DNA of 64,000 nt, from the NCBI RefSeq assembly GCF_000425385.1, contig NZ_AUDI01000001.1, forward strand, positions 186,001-250,000, written 5' to 3'. Position numbers and translations under genes: made by a program. The stretch comes from Pseudoduganella violaceinigra DSM 15887 (GTDB lineage: Bacteria; Pseudomonadota; Gammaproteobacteria; Burkholderiales; Burkholderiaceae_D). The notes beneath the pieces were generated by a model. That model did not search any database and was not told the origin of the DNA. It saw nothing but the letters and a program-made list of their open reading frames with translations. Shown here piece by piece: positions 17,188-26,405 of the stretch; position 1 is the stretch's first letter; each line of letters begins with the position of its first letter.

Positions 17188-17688
17188 TCAGCGGCAATCA
17201 AGCGCTTTGATGTTGAAAGCGCTGCGCAGAACTTCCGGTGCAGCGTTGGCAATGCCCTTAAATTCAGACGTCACTGCTGCGCGCAGAGCCTCGTAACTTT
17301 CGCTCTTCACTGCGGCCAAGACCGCAGGTGCTTCAGTGATTTTGAGCAGCGCTTGGCGTGCGGCCAGGACAGCATGGACGATCGCAACGTCGCCCGTCTT
17401 GTCTGCAACCCAGCCAATTTGCAGGATGACGCCGAGAATTTCCTGGCGCGTCGCACGCACCTCGGACATGAAGCTATCGTGCAGCACAACGAACGGTGCC
17501 TCCGGCAGAGGCTCGATGATCAACTGCCCGTTCAAAAATGCGAAGGAATAACCCATTGGCCTAGCCATCGCTGCTTGGTAATCGGCAATCGGAACCTCGA
17601 CCAAATCATCTGGCAGATCGTTGCCATAATCGATATCGAAGGGATAGAAAGCGCCTGTAGTCTTTGAATAACGAGTTTTAATGTCCAC
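17188..17688 (-). CDS. Tail fibre assembly chaperone, copy 1, 166 aa
   Basis: The protein begins MDIKTRYSKTTGAFYPFDID and carries SEVRATRQEILGVILQIGWV, residues very similar to the second chaperone gene at 18551-19039. Position straight after the fibre gene and the N-terminal Tyr/Pro pattern fit Mu gpU/Tfa-like chaperones that fold the fibre tip. It differs from copy 2 mainly at the C-terminal end and in the loop after QLII. Each copy probably serves its own fibre. Confidence 0.7.
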   Translation of the reverse strand: MDIKTRYSKTTGAFYPFDIDYGNDLPDDLVEVPIADYQAAMARPMGYSFAFLNGQLIIEPLPEAPFVVLHDSFMSEVRATRQEILGVILQIGWVADKTGDVAIVHAVLAARQALLKITEAPAVLAAVKSESYEALRAAVTSEFKGIANAAPEVLRSAFNIKALDCR

Positions 17689-17697
17689 TTCGATTCC

Positions 17698-18261
17698 TTA
17701 ATGTCCAATAGCCATCCAGCGCGAATCAATGGAAACGCGGCCTGACGGGTTATACCCAGCGCAAATAAATCCGGTTGTACTGGAACCATTCGAACCGACT
17801 CCCCCAAACGACGACATGGAAAGGTGGCCAAATGTGATCGAGCGGCACGCGGCTGGGAAAGCAACCGGGAATGTGACTGCCACGTCACCGCTCACGCTTG
17901 TAACAACACTGCCCCATTGGATAAGCAATCCGCTTGGAAGTTTCTGGTAGCCATTCGCCAACAACGAATGCCCTTGGTTGACAAAGGCCGTTGTCGCCGC
18001 CTTGGCGGATTGATCGCCGACCGCTTGCGTTTGAAATACACCCGCTGAACGCAAAGCGGCAAGCAGCTGCGCACGGCTGCTTCCATCCAGGGCAAGTCCC
18101 GCCGCTTCGACCACAGTACAAAGTTCCTCCTGCACGTGATCGAACCAGGTATCCTCCAGATCTGTTGCCGGGATCCCTGCAACGGCATTCCCGTTTGTGA
18201 AACCGTGCTTACCCGCACCGAATTTGTCGACCGATTTGGTCGCCGTCGTAATCCGCTTCAT
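17698..18261 (-). CDS. Tail fibre protein, copy 1, 187 aa
   Basis: The first 115 residues (MKRITTATKSVDKFGAGKHG, then NAVAGIPATDLEDTWFDHVQ) are nearly the same as in copy 2, while the last 70 are different and rich in Ser and Gly. This is the classic pattern of a fixed particle-binding part and a variable receptor-binding tip. GGAGGAA precedes the ATG at 18261. At 187 residues it is short for a Mu-type fibre, so the tip may be compact or the fibre reduced. Confidence 0.7.
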   Translation of the reverse strand: MKRITTATKSVDKFGAGKHGFTNGNAVAGIPATDLEDTWFDHVQEELCTVVEAAGLALDGSSRAQLLAALRSAGVFQTQAVGDQSAKAATTAFVNQGHSLLANGYQKLPSGLLIQWGSVVTSVSGDVAVTFPVAFPAACRSITFGHLSMSSFGGVGSNGSSTTGFICAGYNPSGRVSIDSRWMAIGH

Positions 18262-18273
18262 GCGGTTCCTCCA

Positions 18274-18470
18274 TAAGAAATGTAGACAATTATGTGAGCC
18301 GGCTGGCAGTTCGCCAGCAGGCAGGCAAGACCAGCGTCGCCATATGCGAGCGGTTCGCTCGCCCGCCCGTTCACGTTCCAATACGTCACATTGGCAGCCA
18401 CCTGCACGTTGACCAGTCAGCCGCCTTGACGCTAGCGGCTCCCGGCTTGAGCTGCATTTGATAAAAACAT
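18274..18470 (-). pseudogene. Duplicated scraps of gp48 3' end and gp47 interior
   Basis: Bases 18274-18414 match 19641-19784 (the gp48 3' end) closely, for example the shared block TAAGAAATGTAGACAAT. Bases from about 18418 to 18470 match the gp47 interior around 20400-20452, sharing AGCCGCCTTGACGCT. The order is the same as in the full genes but the part between has been deleted. It is debris from the tandem duplication that made the second fibre cassette. Confidence 0.75.
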
Positions 18471-18550
18471 GAACCAGAAGTTTTTGGCACATTTGTTGAA
18501 TTGCCGGTGCTGAGGCGGATGAGCACTACTGCGCTCGAAGAGGTCAGCGG

Positions 18551-19039
18551 CTATCGAATTTCCGCAATGCTGAATGCTCCGCGCAAGCTTTCTGGGGCAG
18601 AACCGGCGATGGACTTCAACTCCAATTTCACAGCTGCGTGGAGGGCTTCATAGCTTTCGCTCTTCGCGGCTTCGAGTACCGCCGGCGCTTCAGTAATGTT
18701 GAGCAAGCCTTGGCGAGCAGCGAGGACTGCATTCACCATGGCGACGTCACCTGCCTTATCCGCAACCCATCCAATCTGCAAGATGACACCCAGGATTTCC
18801 TGGCGCGTTGCGCGCACTTCAGAAAAAATGCTGTCGCGCAGCACTGCGAATGGCGTTGGCGGCGGTGGAGTGATGACCAGTTGCCCATTCACAAAAGCGA
18901 AGGAGCTAGCTATCGGCCTGGCCATCGCCGCTTCGTAATCGGACAGAGGAACTTCCATCACATCCAATGGCAGATCGTCGCCATAGTCGAATTCAAGCGG
19001 GTAAAAGCCGCCCGTGGTCATCGAATAACGAGTTTTCAT
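18551..19039 (-). CDS. Tail fibre assembly chaperone, copy 2, 162 aa
   Basis: Start at 19039 with AAGGA upstream. MKTRYSMTTGGFYPLEFDYG parallels the start of copy 1, and SEVRATRQEILGVILQIGWV is shared word for word. A run of prolines (ITPPPPTPF) replaces the loop found in copy 1. It follows fibre copy 2 with a 13-base gap. It is likely the dedicated folding chaperone for that fibre. Confidence 0.7.
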   Translation of the reverse strand: MKTRYSMTTGGFYPLEFDYGDDLPLDVMEVPLSDYEAAMARPIASSFAFVNGQLVITPPPPTPFAVLRDSIFSEVRATRQEILGVILQIGWVADKAGDVAMVNAVLAARQGLLNITEAPAVLEAAKSESYEALHAAVKLELKSIAGSAPESLRGAFSIAEIR

Positions 19040-19052
19040 ATTTCTTGATTCC

Positions 19053-19628
19053 TTAAAAGCCGATAGCGAAACAATAGATTTGAGCGCCCGCGCGCAGACC
19101 AGTGTTCGAGACCCACGCACCAACATTCACGCCGGTCTTTGACAGCAACCCAAACGATGCGATAACAGGCTGGCTGCCACCGTCATTTCGGTAGCTTCCG
19201 ATTACTTGAAAACATTGGTTTGGGAAAATGATTGGGAAGGTAATGCCAAAGTCCGAATTTGCTTGGGTCGAAACGCCGAACCATTGGAAAATCAGCCCGC
19301 ACGACAGTTTCTTGTAACCATTTCCCAACAACGAATGGCCCGGGTTGACAAAGGCCGTTGTCGCCACCTTGGAAGACTGATCGCCGAGCGCGAGTGTCGG
19401 AAACACGCCCGCAGAACGCAGCGCGGCAAGCAACTGCCCACGGCCGTTGCCATCCAGGGCAATTCCCGCAGCTTCGATCACAGTACACAACTCCTCTTGT
19501 ACATTGTCGAACCAGGTATCCTCCAAGTCAGTCGCCGGGATACCGGCAACTGCATTCCCGTTCGTAAAACCGTGCTTACCTGCACCAAATTTGTCGACCA
19601 ATCTGGTCGACGTAGAAATTCGCTTCAT
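19053..19628 (-). CDS. Tail fibre protein, copy 2, 191 aa
   Basis: This is the parental-position fibre gene, its ATG overlapping the gp48 stop (ATGA) and with GGAGGG upstream. Residues 1-115 match copy 1 (MKRISTSTRLVDKFGAGKHG...), and residues 116-191 differ, with a Gly/Asn-rich receptor-binding candidate region (GSYRNDGGSQPV...). Having two fibres with different tips suggests a particle that binds two surface receptors, or alternative particles. Confidence 0.7.
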   Translation of the reverse strand: MKRISTSTRLVDKFGAGKHGFTNGNAVAGIPATDLEDTWFDNVQEELCTVIEAAGIALDGNGRGQLLAALRSAGVFPTLALGDQSSKVATTAFVNPGHSLLGNGYKKLSCGLIFQWFGVSTQANSDFGITFPIIFPNQCFQVIGSYRNDGGSQPVIASFGLLSKTGVNVGAWVSNTGLRAGAQIYCFAIGF

Positions 19629-20221
19629 GCACCCTCCGCGTAAGAAATGTAGACAATTGTGTGAGCCGGCTTGTACTTCGCCAGGAGGCAAGCAAGGCCG
19701 GCGTCGCCCCACGATGCGAGCGGTTCGTTCGCCCGTCCGTTCACGTTCAAGTACTTCACATTGGCGGCCACCGGCACATTGACCCGCCATGCGTAGCGCC
19801 ATCCACCTTGGTGCAGGCCAGAGTTACATCTGCTGCCCGTGCGAAACGGGCGGAACTCGGTAACCGTGCATCCCGGGTAGCCAATCGACGCCAATAAAGA
19901 AATAAAAAAGGCGGTCGACTGACCGCCCTGCCTGGCTAGCTTTTGATGCACCCGCCGTCGACGCTCCGCAACGTTTGTCGCGGGCGCCAAGCATTCATCC
20001 GGTAGCCCCACGTTTCGCTCCCAGTCATGCAACAACTGACTGGATTCGCGAGGGTCGAACTCTCGAACCAAGGCCGCCGCGTTGTTGTCAAGGCGTGCGA
20101 AGCTCTCGGCTGCAGCGCCCAGTACCTTTGCCAACAGGGTGTCCGGGTCACGTGGCCAGACTGGTCCCTCCGGTAGAAGCTGCAGCAAGTGCCGCTGATA
20201 GTCCTCTTTGGTCAGGTCCAC
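19625..20221 (-). CDS. Mu gp48-like baseplate/tail protein (DUF2313), 198 aa
   Basis: The start is GTG at 20221, supported by GGAGGAA eight bases upstream. LTKEDYQRHLLQLLPEGPVW at the N-terminus, the middle LLHDWERNVGLPDECL and a late TEFRPFRTGSRCN are family features of YmfQ/DUF2313 proteins, which attach fibres to the baseplate in Mu-type tails. It overlaps gp47 by ten bases upstream and the fibre gene by four downstream. Confidence 0.85.
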   Translation of the reverse strand: MDLTKEDYQRHLLQLLPEGPVWPRDPDTLLAKVLGAAAESFARLDNNAAALVREFDPRESSQLLHDWERNVGLPDECLAPATNVAERRRRVHQKLARQGGQSTAFFISLLASIGYPGCTVTEFRPFRTGSRCNSGLHQGGWRYAWRVNVPVAANVKYLNVNGRANEPLASWGDAGLACLLAKYKPAHTIVYISYAEGA

Positions 20222-21264
20222 GTAATTCCTCCGAATGTCGCCATCTCGCCAATACCGTGAATGACGTTTGCAGCGGGCTGGGCGAGCACATGATCCTCTT
20301 CGCCGGTGGCGATGCTGATCGCCTCGCGGATATGGCTTATCAGCAGCGTCTTCCCTGGCGCAGACTCGCGCAGGATCAGATCGCGCAACTCCGCCTCGAC
20401 AGCCGCCTTGACGCTGGCGGTTCCAGGAGTGAGCTGAATTTGACAAAGAACAGGCTTTGCGACTGGAGCGACGACATACGCCTCCGCTGTGACGGGACGG
20501 CGCGCGTTGATATACGCCTGTACCACGGCAATCTCAGCCGGATCGGGGATTGGCGAAACATCGCCGTCACGCACGAATCGTAGCGTCACCGTGCCTGGCC
20601 CCATCTCCAGCGGGGAGACCCATGCCCGCGTTACACCCGGCACTTCCCTTGCCCATTTCACGTAGTCTGAGCTGCTGCCGCCTTGGGGCGGCTCTTGAAT
20701 CCGTTGCAGGATTCTGCCGCGCAGCTGGGCATTCTTTTCGGTATCGGAGCCATCGACCAATCCGGCAAGATCGACCGTGCCCCGGCTCGATAGTCCGGCG
20801 ATCGGCGAGACGAGCGTCAGCTTGGCGCCGGCCGCCGTGTTGGTCACTGCGCCGGCCGTCATCGCCTGTACTTGCACGCTTGCGGTCGACGCCACCAGCG
20901 TGATCTCGCTCGTGGTTGAAAATTGGACCCCGTCGCCGCGGACAAACTGGGTGCCGATTGGCACAGTGACGCCAACCGTCCCTTCGACGATCACGCCACC
21001 CGTCGATGCTTTGGCCGGCTTGCGGCCGTCTTCAAGCCAGATCGATGCGTGCCGATCAAGGTACTCTTCCTCGGCAGTATCCGGCAACAGTTGACGGCTC
21101 AACCACTCGACGTAGCCGTACAGGCCATCGGTTGCCCCTGCCAGGACATGCGCCAGCACATTCAAGTTACCGAACGCCAGCCTGGCGTCGGCCCCAGGGA
21201 TGCGCTCGATGTCGGCATACGCTGTGTCGCGAAGTTCAATGAGTTCTGGTCTGGAATATGGCAT
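20212..21264 (-). CDS. Baseplate J-like protein (Mu gp47), 350 aa
   Basis: The N-terminus PYSRPELIELRDTAYADIER and the repeated beta-rich middle (GTVGVTVPIGTQFVRGDGVQ; QAMTAGAVTNTAAGAKLTLV) are typical of baseplate J wedge proteins. RGRILQRIQEPPQGGSSSDY and WAREVPGVTRAWVSP follow as in Mu gp47. It forms part of the baseplate wedge that triggers sheath contraction. One base separates it from gp46. Length is normal for the family. Confidence 0.9.
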   Translation of the reverse strand: MPYSRPELIELRDTAYADIERIPGADARLAFGNLNVLAHVLAGATDGLYGYVEWLSRQLLPDTAEEEYLDRHASIWLEDGRKPAKASTGGVIVEGTVGVTVPIGTQFVRGDGVQFSTTSEITLVASTASVQVQAMTAGAVTNTAAGAKLTLVSPIAGLSSRGTVDLAGLVDGSDTEKNAQLRGRILQRIQEPPQGGSSSDYVKWAREVPGVTRAWVSPLEMGPGTVTLRFVRDGDVSPIPDPAEIAVVQAYINARRPVTAEAYVVAPVAKPVLCQIQLTPGTASVKAAVEAELRDLILRESAPGKTLLISHIREAISIATGEEDHVLAQPAANVIHGIGEMATFGGITWT

Positions 21265-21265
21265 G

Positions 21266-21724
21266 TTAAGTATTTGCTAGTTGCAGGTTGTTCCATGCAA
21301 AGTCGAACTGGAATTTCAGATTCGGCTTGCGCTCTCGTATGAAGGTGCATTGCAGCGCTAGAACTCCGGGGGCCGATATCTCGGTGATCACCTCGACTCG
21401 CGTGCACACCTTGTCCTCCACCAGCCACGCCAAAGCTTCGTCCGCGTACTCCTTCGCTCGCTGGACCACGGTCCGGGTCTGCTTTTCGCGCTGGAGCAGC
21501 CAAAGCCTGGATCCGATGGGCCGGCGCGTCATCGCGTCGCCCCACCACCCTTTACGTCCACCAGCCTCATCAGGCAAGCTGTCGTCGGCCCGCGCGCGGC
21601 GCCAGGTGAACAATGAGATCAATGCGGCGGTCTTGAGATCTTGCTCCGCGGAGAGTTGGCCAGCAGCGGCCAGGCGCCAATCGCCGCGCACGCCGGTGGC
21701 ATCCCAAAAGGTTTGGATATCCAT
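21266..21724 (-). CDS. Phage GP46 baseplate wedge protein, 152 aa
   Basis: MDIQTFWDATGVRGDWRLAA at the start and DDSLPDEAGGRKGWWGDAMT in the middle are characteristic of the GP46 (Mu gp46) family, a gp25-like wedge element placed between gp45 and gp47. Order and tight spacing are as in Mu. The C-terminus (NLKFQFDFAWNNLQ) is also family-like. Confidence 0.9.
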   Translation of the reverse strand: MDIQTFWDATGVRGDWRLAAAGQLSAEQDLKTAALISLFTWRRARADDSLPDEAGGRKGWWGDAMTRRPIGSRLWLLQREKQTRTVVQRAKEYADEALAWLVEDKVCTRVEVITEISAPGVLALQCTFIRERKPNLKFQFDFAWNNLQLANT

Positions 21725-22282
21725 CTACATTCCCTGATCTGGTACCGCGCCTGGAAGGTTGTGACCGCGGTGTGCGTTGTAGGTCTGGCGCATGCCTGCC
21801 ATCGACTTGCTGCCATGGTCAATGACGTCGCCCTGGGCGATGATGTCGCGCCCAACCGTCAGGTCTTGCGGAACATGCACCACTGGGGCGTTCTGGATCG
21901 TCACGTCCTTTCCGGCGCCATCGATCACGATGCCTGCGCGCGTGAGGTGTACCTTCTGGCCCTGGTCGTCGTAGACGGCCACCTCCCCCGATGCCAGCCC
22001 TTTGAGACGGAAACGGCGATCCTCCACGGCAATCAAAAGGCCATGATCGCGATTGCCGCCGACGAACACGACGACCCCCTCGGCGCCAGGCTTCGGCACA
22101 CTGGTGAAGCCGTATTCCTGGATGCGCTCGACGTCGTCATGCACTTCTTCGGCAAGCAACTGCGCCTGCACCAGCTGCACCGCCTTACCATCGCCGATTG
22201 CCCTGAGAATGCAGCGTCCGACCATCAGCGCCGCCCTGCCGCGCGCGGCGGCTGTCATTTTTTCAATCGCTTCAAGCATCAT
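21725..22282 (-). CDS. Baseplate assembly protein V / spike (Mu gp45), 185 aa
   Basis: The OB-like N-terminal region (RGRAALMVGRCILRAIGDGK...) is followed by a beta-helix type stretch (VAVYDDQGQKVHLTRAGIVI, then VHVPQDLTVGRDIIAQGDVI) and the typical ending HGSKSMAGMRQTYNAHRGH. This is the membrane-piercing spike of Mu-like contractile tails. The last His-x-His region may bind metal at the tip, as in related spikes. It overlaps gp44 by four bases. Confidence 0.9.
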   Translation of the reverse strand: MMLEAIEKMTAAARGRAALMVGRCILRAIGDGKAVQLVQAQLLAEEVHDDVERIQEYGFTSVPKPGAEGVVVFVGGNRDHGLLIAVEDRRFRLKGLASGEVAVYDDQGQKVHLTRAGIVIDGAGKDVTIQNAPVVHVPQDLTVGRDIIAQGDVIDHGSKSMAGMRQTYNAHRGHNLPGAVPDQGM

Positions 22283-23463
22283 GCCCTCTCAAATTTACTA
22301 CCTGCGTCCTTGGCGCCTGGTTTGGGCTCCGGAATTTCCGGCAGCTGGTCAAACGCCTTCGGACTGGTCAGCTCAATCTCTGCCGTCGTGCCACCTTCGT
22401 CGAGCTTGAACGTGATCGCAGCCACCAGCCACTCCTCGTCGATGCGGCTGAGGCGATCAACGACCCGCACCATGCTGTTGATGCGCCAAATGTCATCGCC
22501 CATCGGATCCGGATACCAGCCCTGAACGGTGGCGACATACTTGCGTGCCTTCGCTTCCCGGTTGCCAACTTCCCACTCAGCGCGCTGCCGGATGCGTGCC
22601 GCATCAGCCTGCGATTCGCACACCACGATCAGTGGGCGGTACCGGGTAATCTGGCTGTTGCCGGTCTTCGTCCCGTTTGCCGCACGCTTCACAGTCGTCT
22701 TACTGGAAATGACCGCCTCGAGCTTGCCGACGTCGTCGACCTCCTGCGCGCTCGCCTGTCCTTTGACCGTAATCTCTGAAAATAGGTTCGCGTGCGACAT
22801 CTCGAGGTTTGCCGACAGCACGTTCTTGCCGAACTCGAGCGGCACCGCAATACGGCCAGCCCGCCCCGCCCGCGTCAGCAGCAGGCCACCCTCGTGATCG
22901 GAAACGAGCAGCACTGCTTCATTGCGGGCGAGTCGTTCCAGCGCCCTGAACACCGTTTCACCGTTCTGGCATGCGAACTTGGGCAGGCATCCTTCGACAC
23001 GCGGCGAATCAGGCGGGGCGGCCGTCTTCCCGCTCTTCTCTTGCTGTCCCGTAGGCTTCTTCGCGCTCGTCGTCTCGTCGTACACCTTGATGCCGAAGGG
23101 AGCGCACAGCCGGTCGGCAATCTGCTTGCCCGTCAGCCCCGAGTAGGCTTGGCTGGGCGCCGAACAATCGACCAGGTCGCCCGTCTTGTCCCGGCCCTTA
23201 ATCTGAATCCGATGATCGTTCGAGTCGTAAGAAACGTTGACCGAATCGACGTAGCCATTAATGACCACATGGGCGCCGATTCTGACCTCGCAGAACTCCC
23301 CCGGCGGGATCGCCCATGCCGTCTGCTGGTCGGGCCAACGCTCGGTCAGGGCAATCTCGAAGGTTCCGGCAATCTGCTCAATGCCATGCCGGACATTCAC
23401 GATCTTCCAGCCGCCATATACCTGGCCGCCGACATGCAGCGTCAATTTATTATCATTCATCAT
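22279..23463 (-). CDS. Mu gp44 (P)-like baseplate hub protein, 394 aa
   Basis: LTLHVGGQVYGGWKIVNVRH at the N-terminus, followed by GTFEIALTERWPDQ, is the start of the Mu P family, a gp27/gpD-like hub. Later WYPDPMGDDIWRINSMVRV and the terminal TAEIELTSPKAFDQLP agree. It forms the baseplate centre around the spike. A Lys/Ser-rich loop (SAKKPTGQQEKSGKTAAPP) near residue 140 is an insertion relative to what I recall of the family. Ends overlap both neighbours. Confidence 0.9.
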   Translation of the reverse strand: MMNDNKLTLHVGGQVYGGWKIVNVRHGIEQIAGTFEIALTERWPDQQTAWAIPPGEFCEVRIGAHVVINGYVDSVNVSYDSNDHRIQIKGRDKTGDLVDCSAPSQAYSGLTGKQIADRLCAPFGIKVYDETTSAKKPTGQQEKSGKTAAPPDSPRVEGCLPKFACQNGETVFRALERLARNEAVLLVSDHEGGLLLTRAGRAGRIAVPLEFGKNVLSANLEMSHANLFSEITVKGQASAQEVDDVGKLEAVISSKTTVKRAANGTKTGNSQITRYRPLIVVCESQADAARIRQRAEWEVGNREAKARKYVATVQGWYPDPMGDDIWRINSMVRVVDRLSRIDEEWLVAAITFKLDEGGTTAEIELTSPKAFDQLPEIPEPKPGAKDAGSKFERA

Positions 23464-24605
23464 TCCGCCGCGAGTTGAAGTGACACGCCGGCTGGTATGA
23501 AGCCGGGGTGCCGGAGAGCGTTGCGCTTGACGATGTCGTCATTGCGCAGGTCACCGTACAGCGCATACGACAACACCAGCGCTGGCTGTGGCACGAGCAA
23601 TTGCATGGAGTACGTCCGCGGCAGCGCTGCGCCCTGCCTTGACAGGTGCACGAGAGCGGCTGAGCGAACGGCCTTGAGCGCAGTGGCAACTGTCGCTGAT
23701 GGGCGCGGCGCCCCGGGCGCGTAGTCGTGCGCATCAAAAAATCCGAGAATAGCGGCGCGAACCGTCTGCACGTCGACCGCTGTCGAAAGGTCTGCGCCGG
23801 AAGCGAGGCCGGCGTACCGAACCAAGGCAGCGCGCTTGACCAGCAAGGTCAACACGGCCTGCTGACGACGCACCACGCTTCGAACCGATTGCCCCGGACC
23901 GGCGCTAACGCTGGCACTCGCGCTGACATAAGGCCGCTCCAGAATGCCGGTCACCCGGTCAACGGAGCGCACCAGGCCGATAAGTTCCAATGCCAAACTG
24001 CGCGGCTCCTCGATGAGGCTTCCAAGCCTTGCCCTCACTGCGGTAGTCGCTGCGGCACTCCTCCTGAAGTCATCAAGCGCCAGAAATGCGTCGAGGGATG
24101 AAAGGATATCGCCGACACCCCAGCTCGGCAGTCCATCAACCGACAATTCCTGCGTAAAATCGTCCATGATCGCGCCATAAGCCACGTCCTGAACTTCCAG
24201 CAGTTCGGCCCCCGAGTCAATGCCGACCGTAGGTTGCGCCTGTTCGCCAGACTCGACGAAATGCAGCGTGAATTTCGCCAGTCCGCCGAACTCGGTCGAC
24301 TCGCTCAACTCGCACTCAGCCACCACCACCAGTTTGGTGCCGTAGTAGCGATGCACCAGTTGCCCAGGCCCTTCTTCTTCAATTGCCGCAAGCAACTGAT
24401 CACGGCCCGACATGTAGTCCGGACCGATGACGTACGCCTCGACCTTGTACTCGCGCGCGCGACGTCCCATATCTTCCAAATAGGGGAAGTCACGCTGCGG
24501 GTATTCATGCCGTGCAAGGCGCCGGCCAGCGGTCAAGCTGCCGGCGACCACGTCAAATGGAACGCCGCGAAACGACGCGGGTTGTAATTGATCACGCCAA
24601 GTCAT
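23460..24605 (-). CDS. DNA circularisation-type tail protein N (Mu gp43), 381 aa
   Basis: WRDQLQPASFRGVPFDVVAG and ARHEYPQRDFPYLEDMGRRA are the N-terminal motif of the DNA circularisation protein family, which in Mu is gene N, a tail/baseplate connector. The rest is helical. It lies between the tape measure and gp44 as in Mu. The circularisation name is historical; in this context a structural baseplate role is expected. Confidence 0.85.
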   Translation of the reverse strand: MTWRDQLQPASFRGVPFDVVAGSLTAGRRLARHEYPQRDFPYLEDMGRRAREYKVEAYVIGPDYMSGRDQLLAAIEEEGPGQLVHRYYGTKLVVVAECELSESTEFGGLAKFTLHFVESGEQAQPTVGIDSGAELLEVQDVAYGAIMDDFTQELSVDGLPSWGVGDILSSLDAFLALDDFRRSAAATTAVRARLGSLIEEPRSLALELIGLVRSVDRVTGILERPYVSASASVSAGPGQSVRSVVRRQQAVLTLLVKRAALVRYAGLASGADLSTAVDVQTVRAAILGFFDAHDYAPGAPRPSATVATALKAVRSAALVHLSRQGAALPRTYSMQLLVPQPALVLSYALYGDLRNDDIVKRNALRHPGFIPAGVSLQLAAE

Positions 24606-24656
24606 AAGAAGTCCAAAAAGAATAGGAGGAAAAGTGAAAACTGCAAGAGTCCGGGG

Positions 24657-26375
24657 TCAGGCGCCCAGGCCATACAACCCAGCCGATACTTCAATCGGCA
24701 CCGCGTTGTTTGTGCTCCACAACTGCCGCACCTTCGTCGCCGCGCCCAGGATCTCGAGTTGGATACGGCCACCGACTTCCGTCTTCCCGCCGCCATCTTT
24801 GACCGTTTGGGTCGCCGATAACCCGTTGCTGTTGCCCTGAGCAGCCCCAAGACCAAGGCTAGGCATGGCTGACGGAGCGTCGGCGCGCACCGCCGCCGCG
24901 CCGGACCACACCCCTGCGCGCATCCCTGCAATGTCCAGCTTCGAGACCATGGCGGCGCGGCCTGCCTTAGTCGCCGATTCTGCGAACGGACCGGCGAACG
25001 GCTCCGCATGTTTCGCAGCGTCAGAAGCGCGTTTAGTCGCAAAGTCGAGCAGGGACATGTTCTTGACGATGTCCAGACTCCCGACCAGAGGAATGCTCTT
25101 GATGACGCCGATAATCCCATTGCCGAGCGCCTGCCAGGATTCGAGGTAAAGCTGAATCAGTCCGTCGAAGAAGTTGACTTCAAAGACTGCCTTGATCCGG
25201 TCCCATGCGCCGACGAAATAGTCGACGATGCCGTCCCAGTTCTTATAGATCAGGTACGCGCCGACAGCGATCGCCGTAATGATCGCCACGACGGGATTGG
25301 CCATCATTACGGCCCAAAGATCCAACAGTCCGGCTTTCACCAGCGGCAGCGCAACAGTCCCGATAGAAAACAGTGCAGCAAGCGTCGGTGCAAACGCTGC
25401 GCCCAACAGCATCACAACGCGTGTTGTGGCGCTTGTGTTGTCGATTAACCAGCGAAGTGCCGATGCGACACCCGATACGACGTCGGCCACACCTTCAAAG
25501 AATCCCACGACCTTGTCCACGTCAAGGGAATTGACGAAGCGGTCCATCCAGTCGACCAGCTTCGGTATTAACTCGAGCAGGCGAGCCTCCCCCCGATCGA
25601 GCAGAACCTGCAACTTGGGAGCAGCCACCGCCGCCATCTTTTGTGCTGCTCGGCCAATCAGGCCAGTGATGCGGGTCATGCTGTCGGCAGCATTCCCAGC
25701 ATCCTCGAAATCTTTTTCAGTCAGCAAAGCCGCCTTGGCGCGCTGCTTGTACTCTTCAAACTTCTCAACGCCCTGGCTCAAGCCTTCGGCCATCTTGACA
25801 GAGCTCTTGCCGGCGAGCGCTTGCAGCATCTTCAGCTTGGCGCCAGACTTGTCGCTCTGGCTGAAGACTTCCATCATTTTCTTCAGCACGTCAACGGGCG
25901 TCTTGGACTTCAAGTCCGCCATCGAAATGCCCGTGGCGGCAAACGCCGCCTGTGCCGCTTTGCCCCCAGCCACCGCCGAGCTCATATTGCTGGCCAGCTC
26001 CTGCATCGCGGCAGAAGAGTCTTCAGCCGAAACGCCGAACTGCCCCAGATAGTCGCGCAGGGCGCTGATCTCCACCAACTGCTCGCCTTTTATGCCGGCA
26101 TTGGCCATCGAATCGGCGAAGTCATCGACGGCGTTTAGCGCAGTCGAAACGACCCTTGCGGCGGCATTACCAAAGCCCGCGATGGCCTTCAGATTGCCGC
26201 CGATCTTCGACAGAGCACCGCTGACCCTTTCCAAACCCTCAGTCTTTTGCAGGTTAGCCCACGCTTTGCCGAGCTTACTCTTGGCCTCGAGCTCTTCCAC
26301 GCGGTTGGTAATCCGAATGATCACCGCGCTGGCTTGGTCCAGCGCGGCGATGACAATCTCAACACGGTCATTCAT
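24657..26375 (-). CDS. Tail tape measure protein, 572 aa
   Basis: The start at 26375 is eight bases after AAAGG; a GTG nine bases earlier is less well placed. The N-terminal half is a long helical region with TAPE-family motifs (LRDYLGQFGVSAEDSSAAMQ and ASNMSSAVAGGKAAQAAF), followed by hydrophobic segments around residues 330-390 and a Gly/Ala-rich end. The length of the helical part sets tail length. At 572 residues the tail should be short to medium for a contractile particle. Confidence 0.85.
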   Translation of the reverse strand: MNDRVEIVIAALDQASAVIIRITNRVEELEAKSKLGKAWANLQKTEGLERVSGALSKIGGNLKAIAGFGNAAARVVSTALNAVDDFADSMANAGIKGEQLVEISALRDYLGQFGVSAEDSSAAMQELASNMSSAVAGGKAAQAAFAATGISMADLKSKTPVDVLKKMMEVFSQSDKSGAKLKMLQALAGKSSVKMAEGLSQGVEKFEEYKQRAKAALLTEKDFEDAGNAADSMTRITGLIGRAAQKMAAVAAPKLQVLLDRGEARLLELIPKLVDWMDRFVNSLDVDKVVGFFEGVADVVSGVASALRWLIDNTSATTRVVMLLGAAFAPTLAALFSIGTVALPLVKAGLLDLWAVMMANPVVAIITAIAVGAYLIYKNWDGIVDYFVGAWDRIKAVFEVNFFDGLIQLYLESWQALGNGIIGVIKSIPLVGSLDIVKNMSLLDFATKRASDAAKHAEPFAGPFAESATKAGRAAMVSKLDIAGMRAGVWSGAAAVRADAPSAMPSLGLGAAQGNSNGLSATQTVKDGGGKTEVGGRIQLEILGAATKVRQLWSTNNAVPIEVSAGLYGLGA

Positions 26376-26405
26376 GTCTAACACCTTTCTTCAGGACGAT
26401 ACTGA

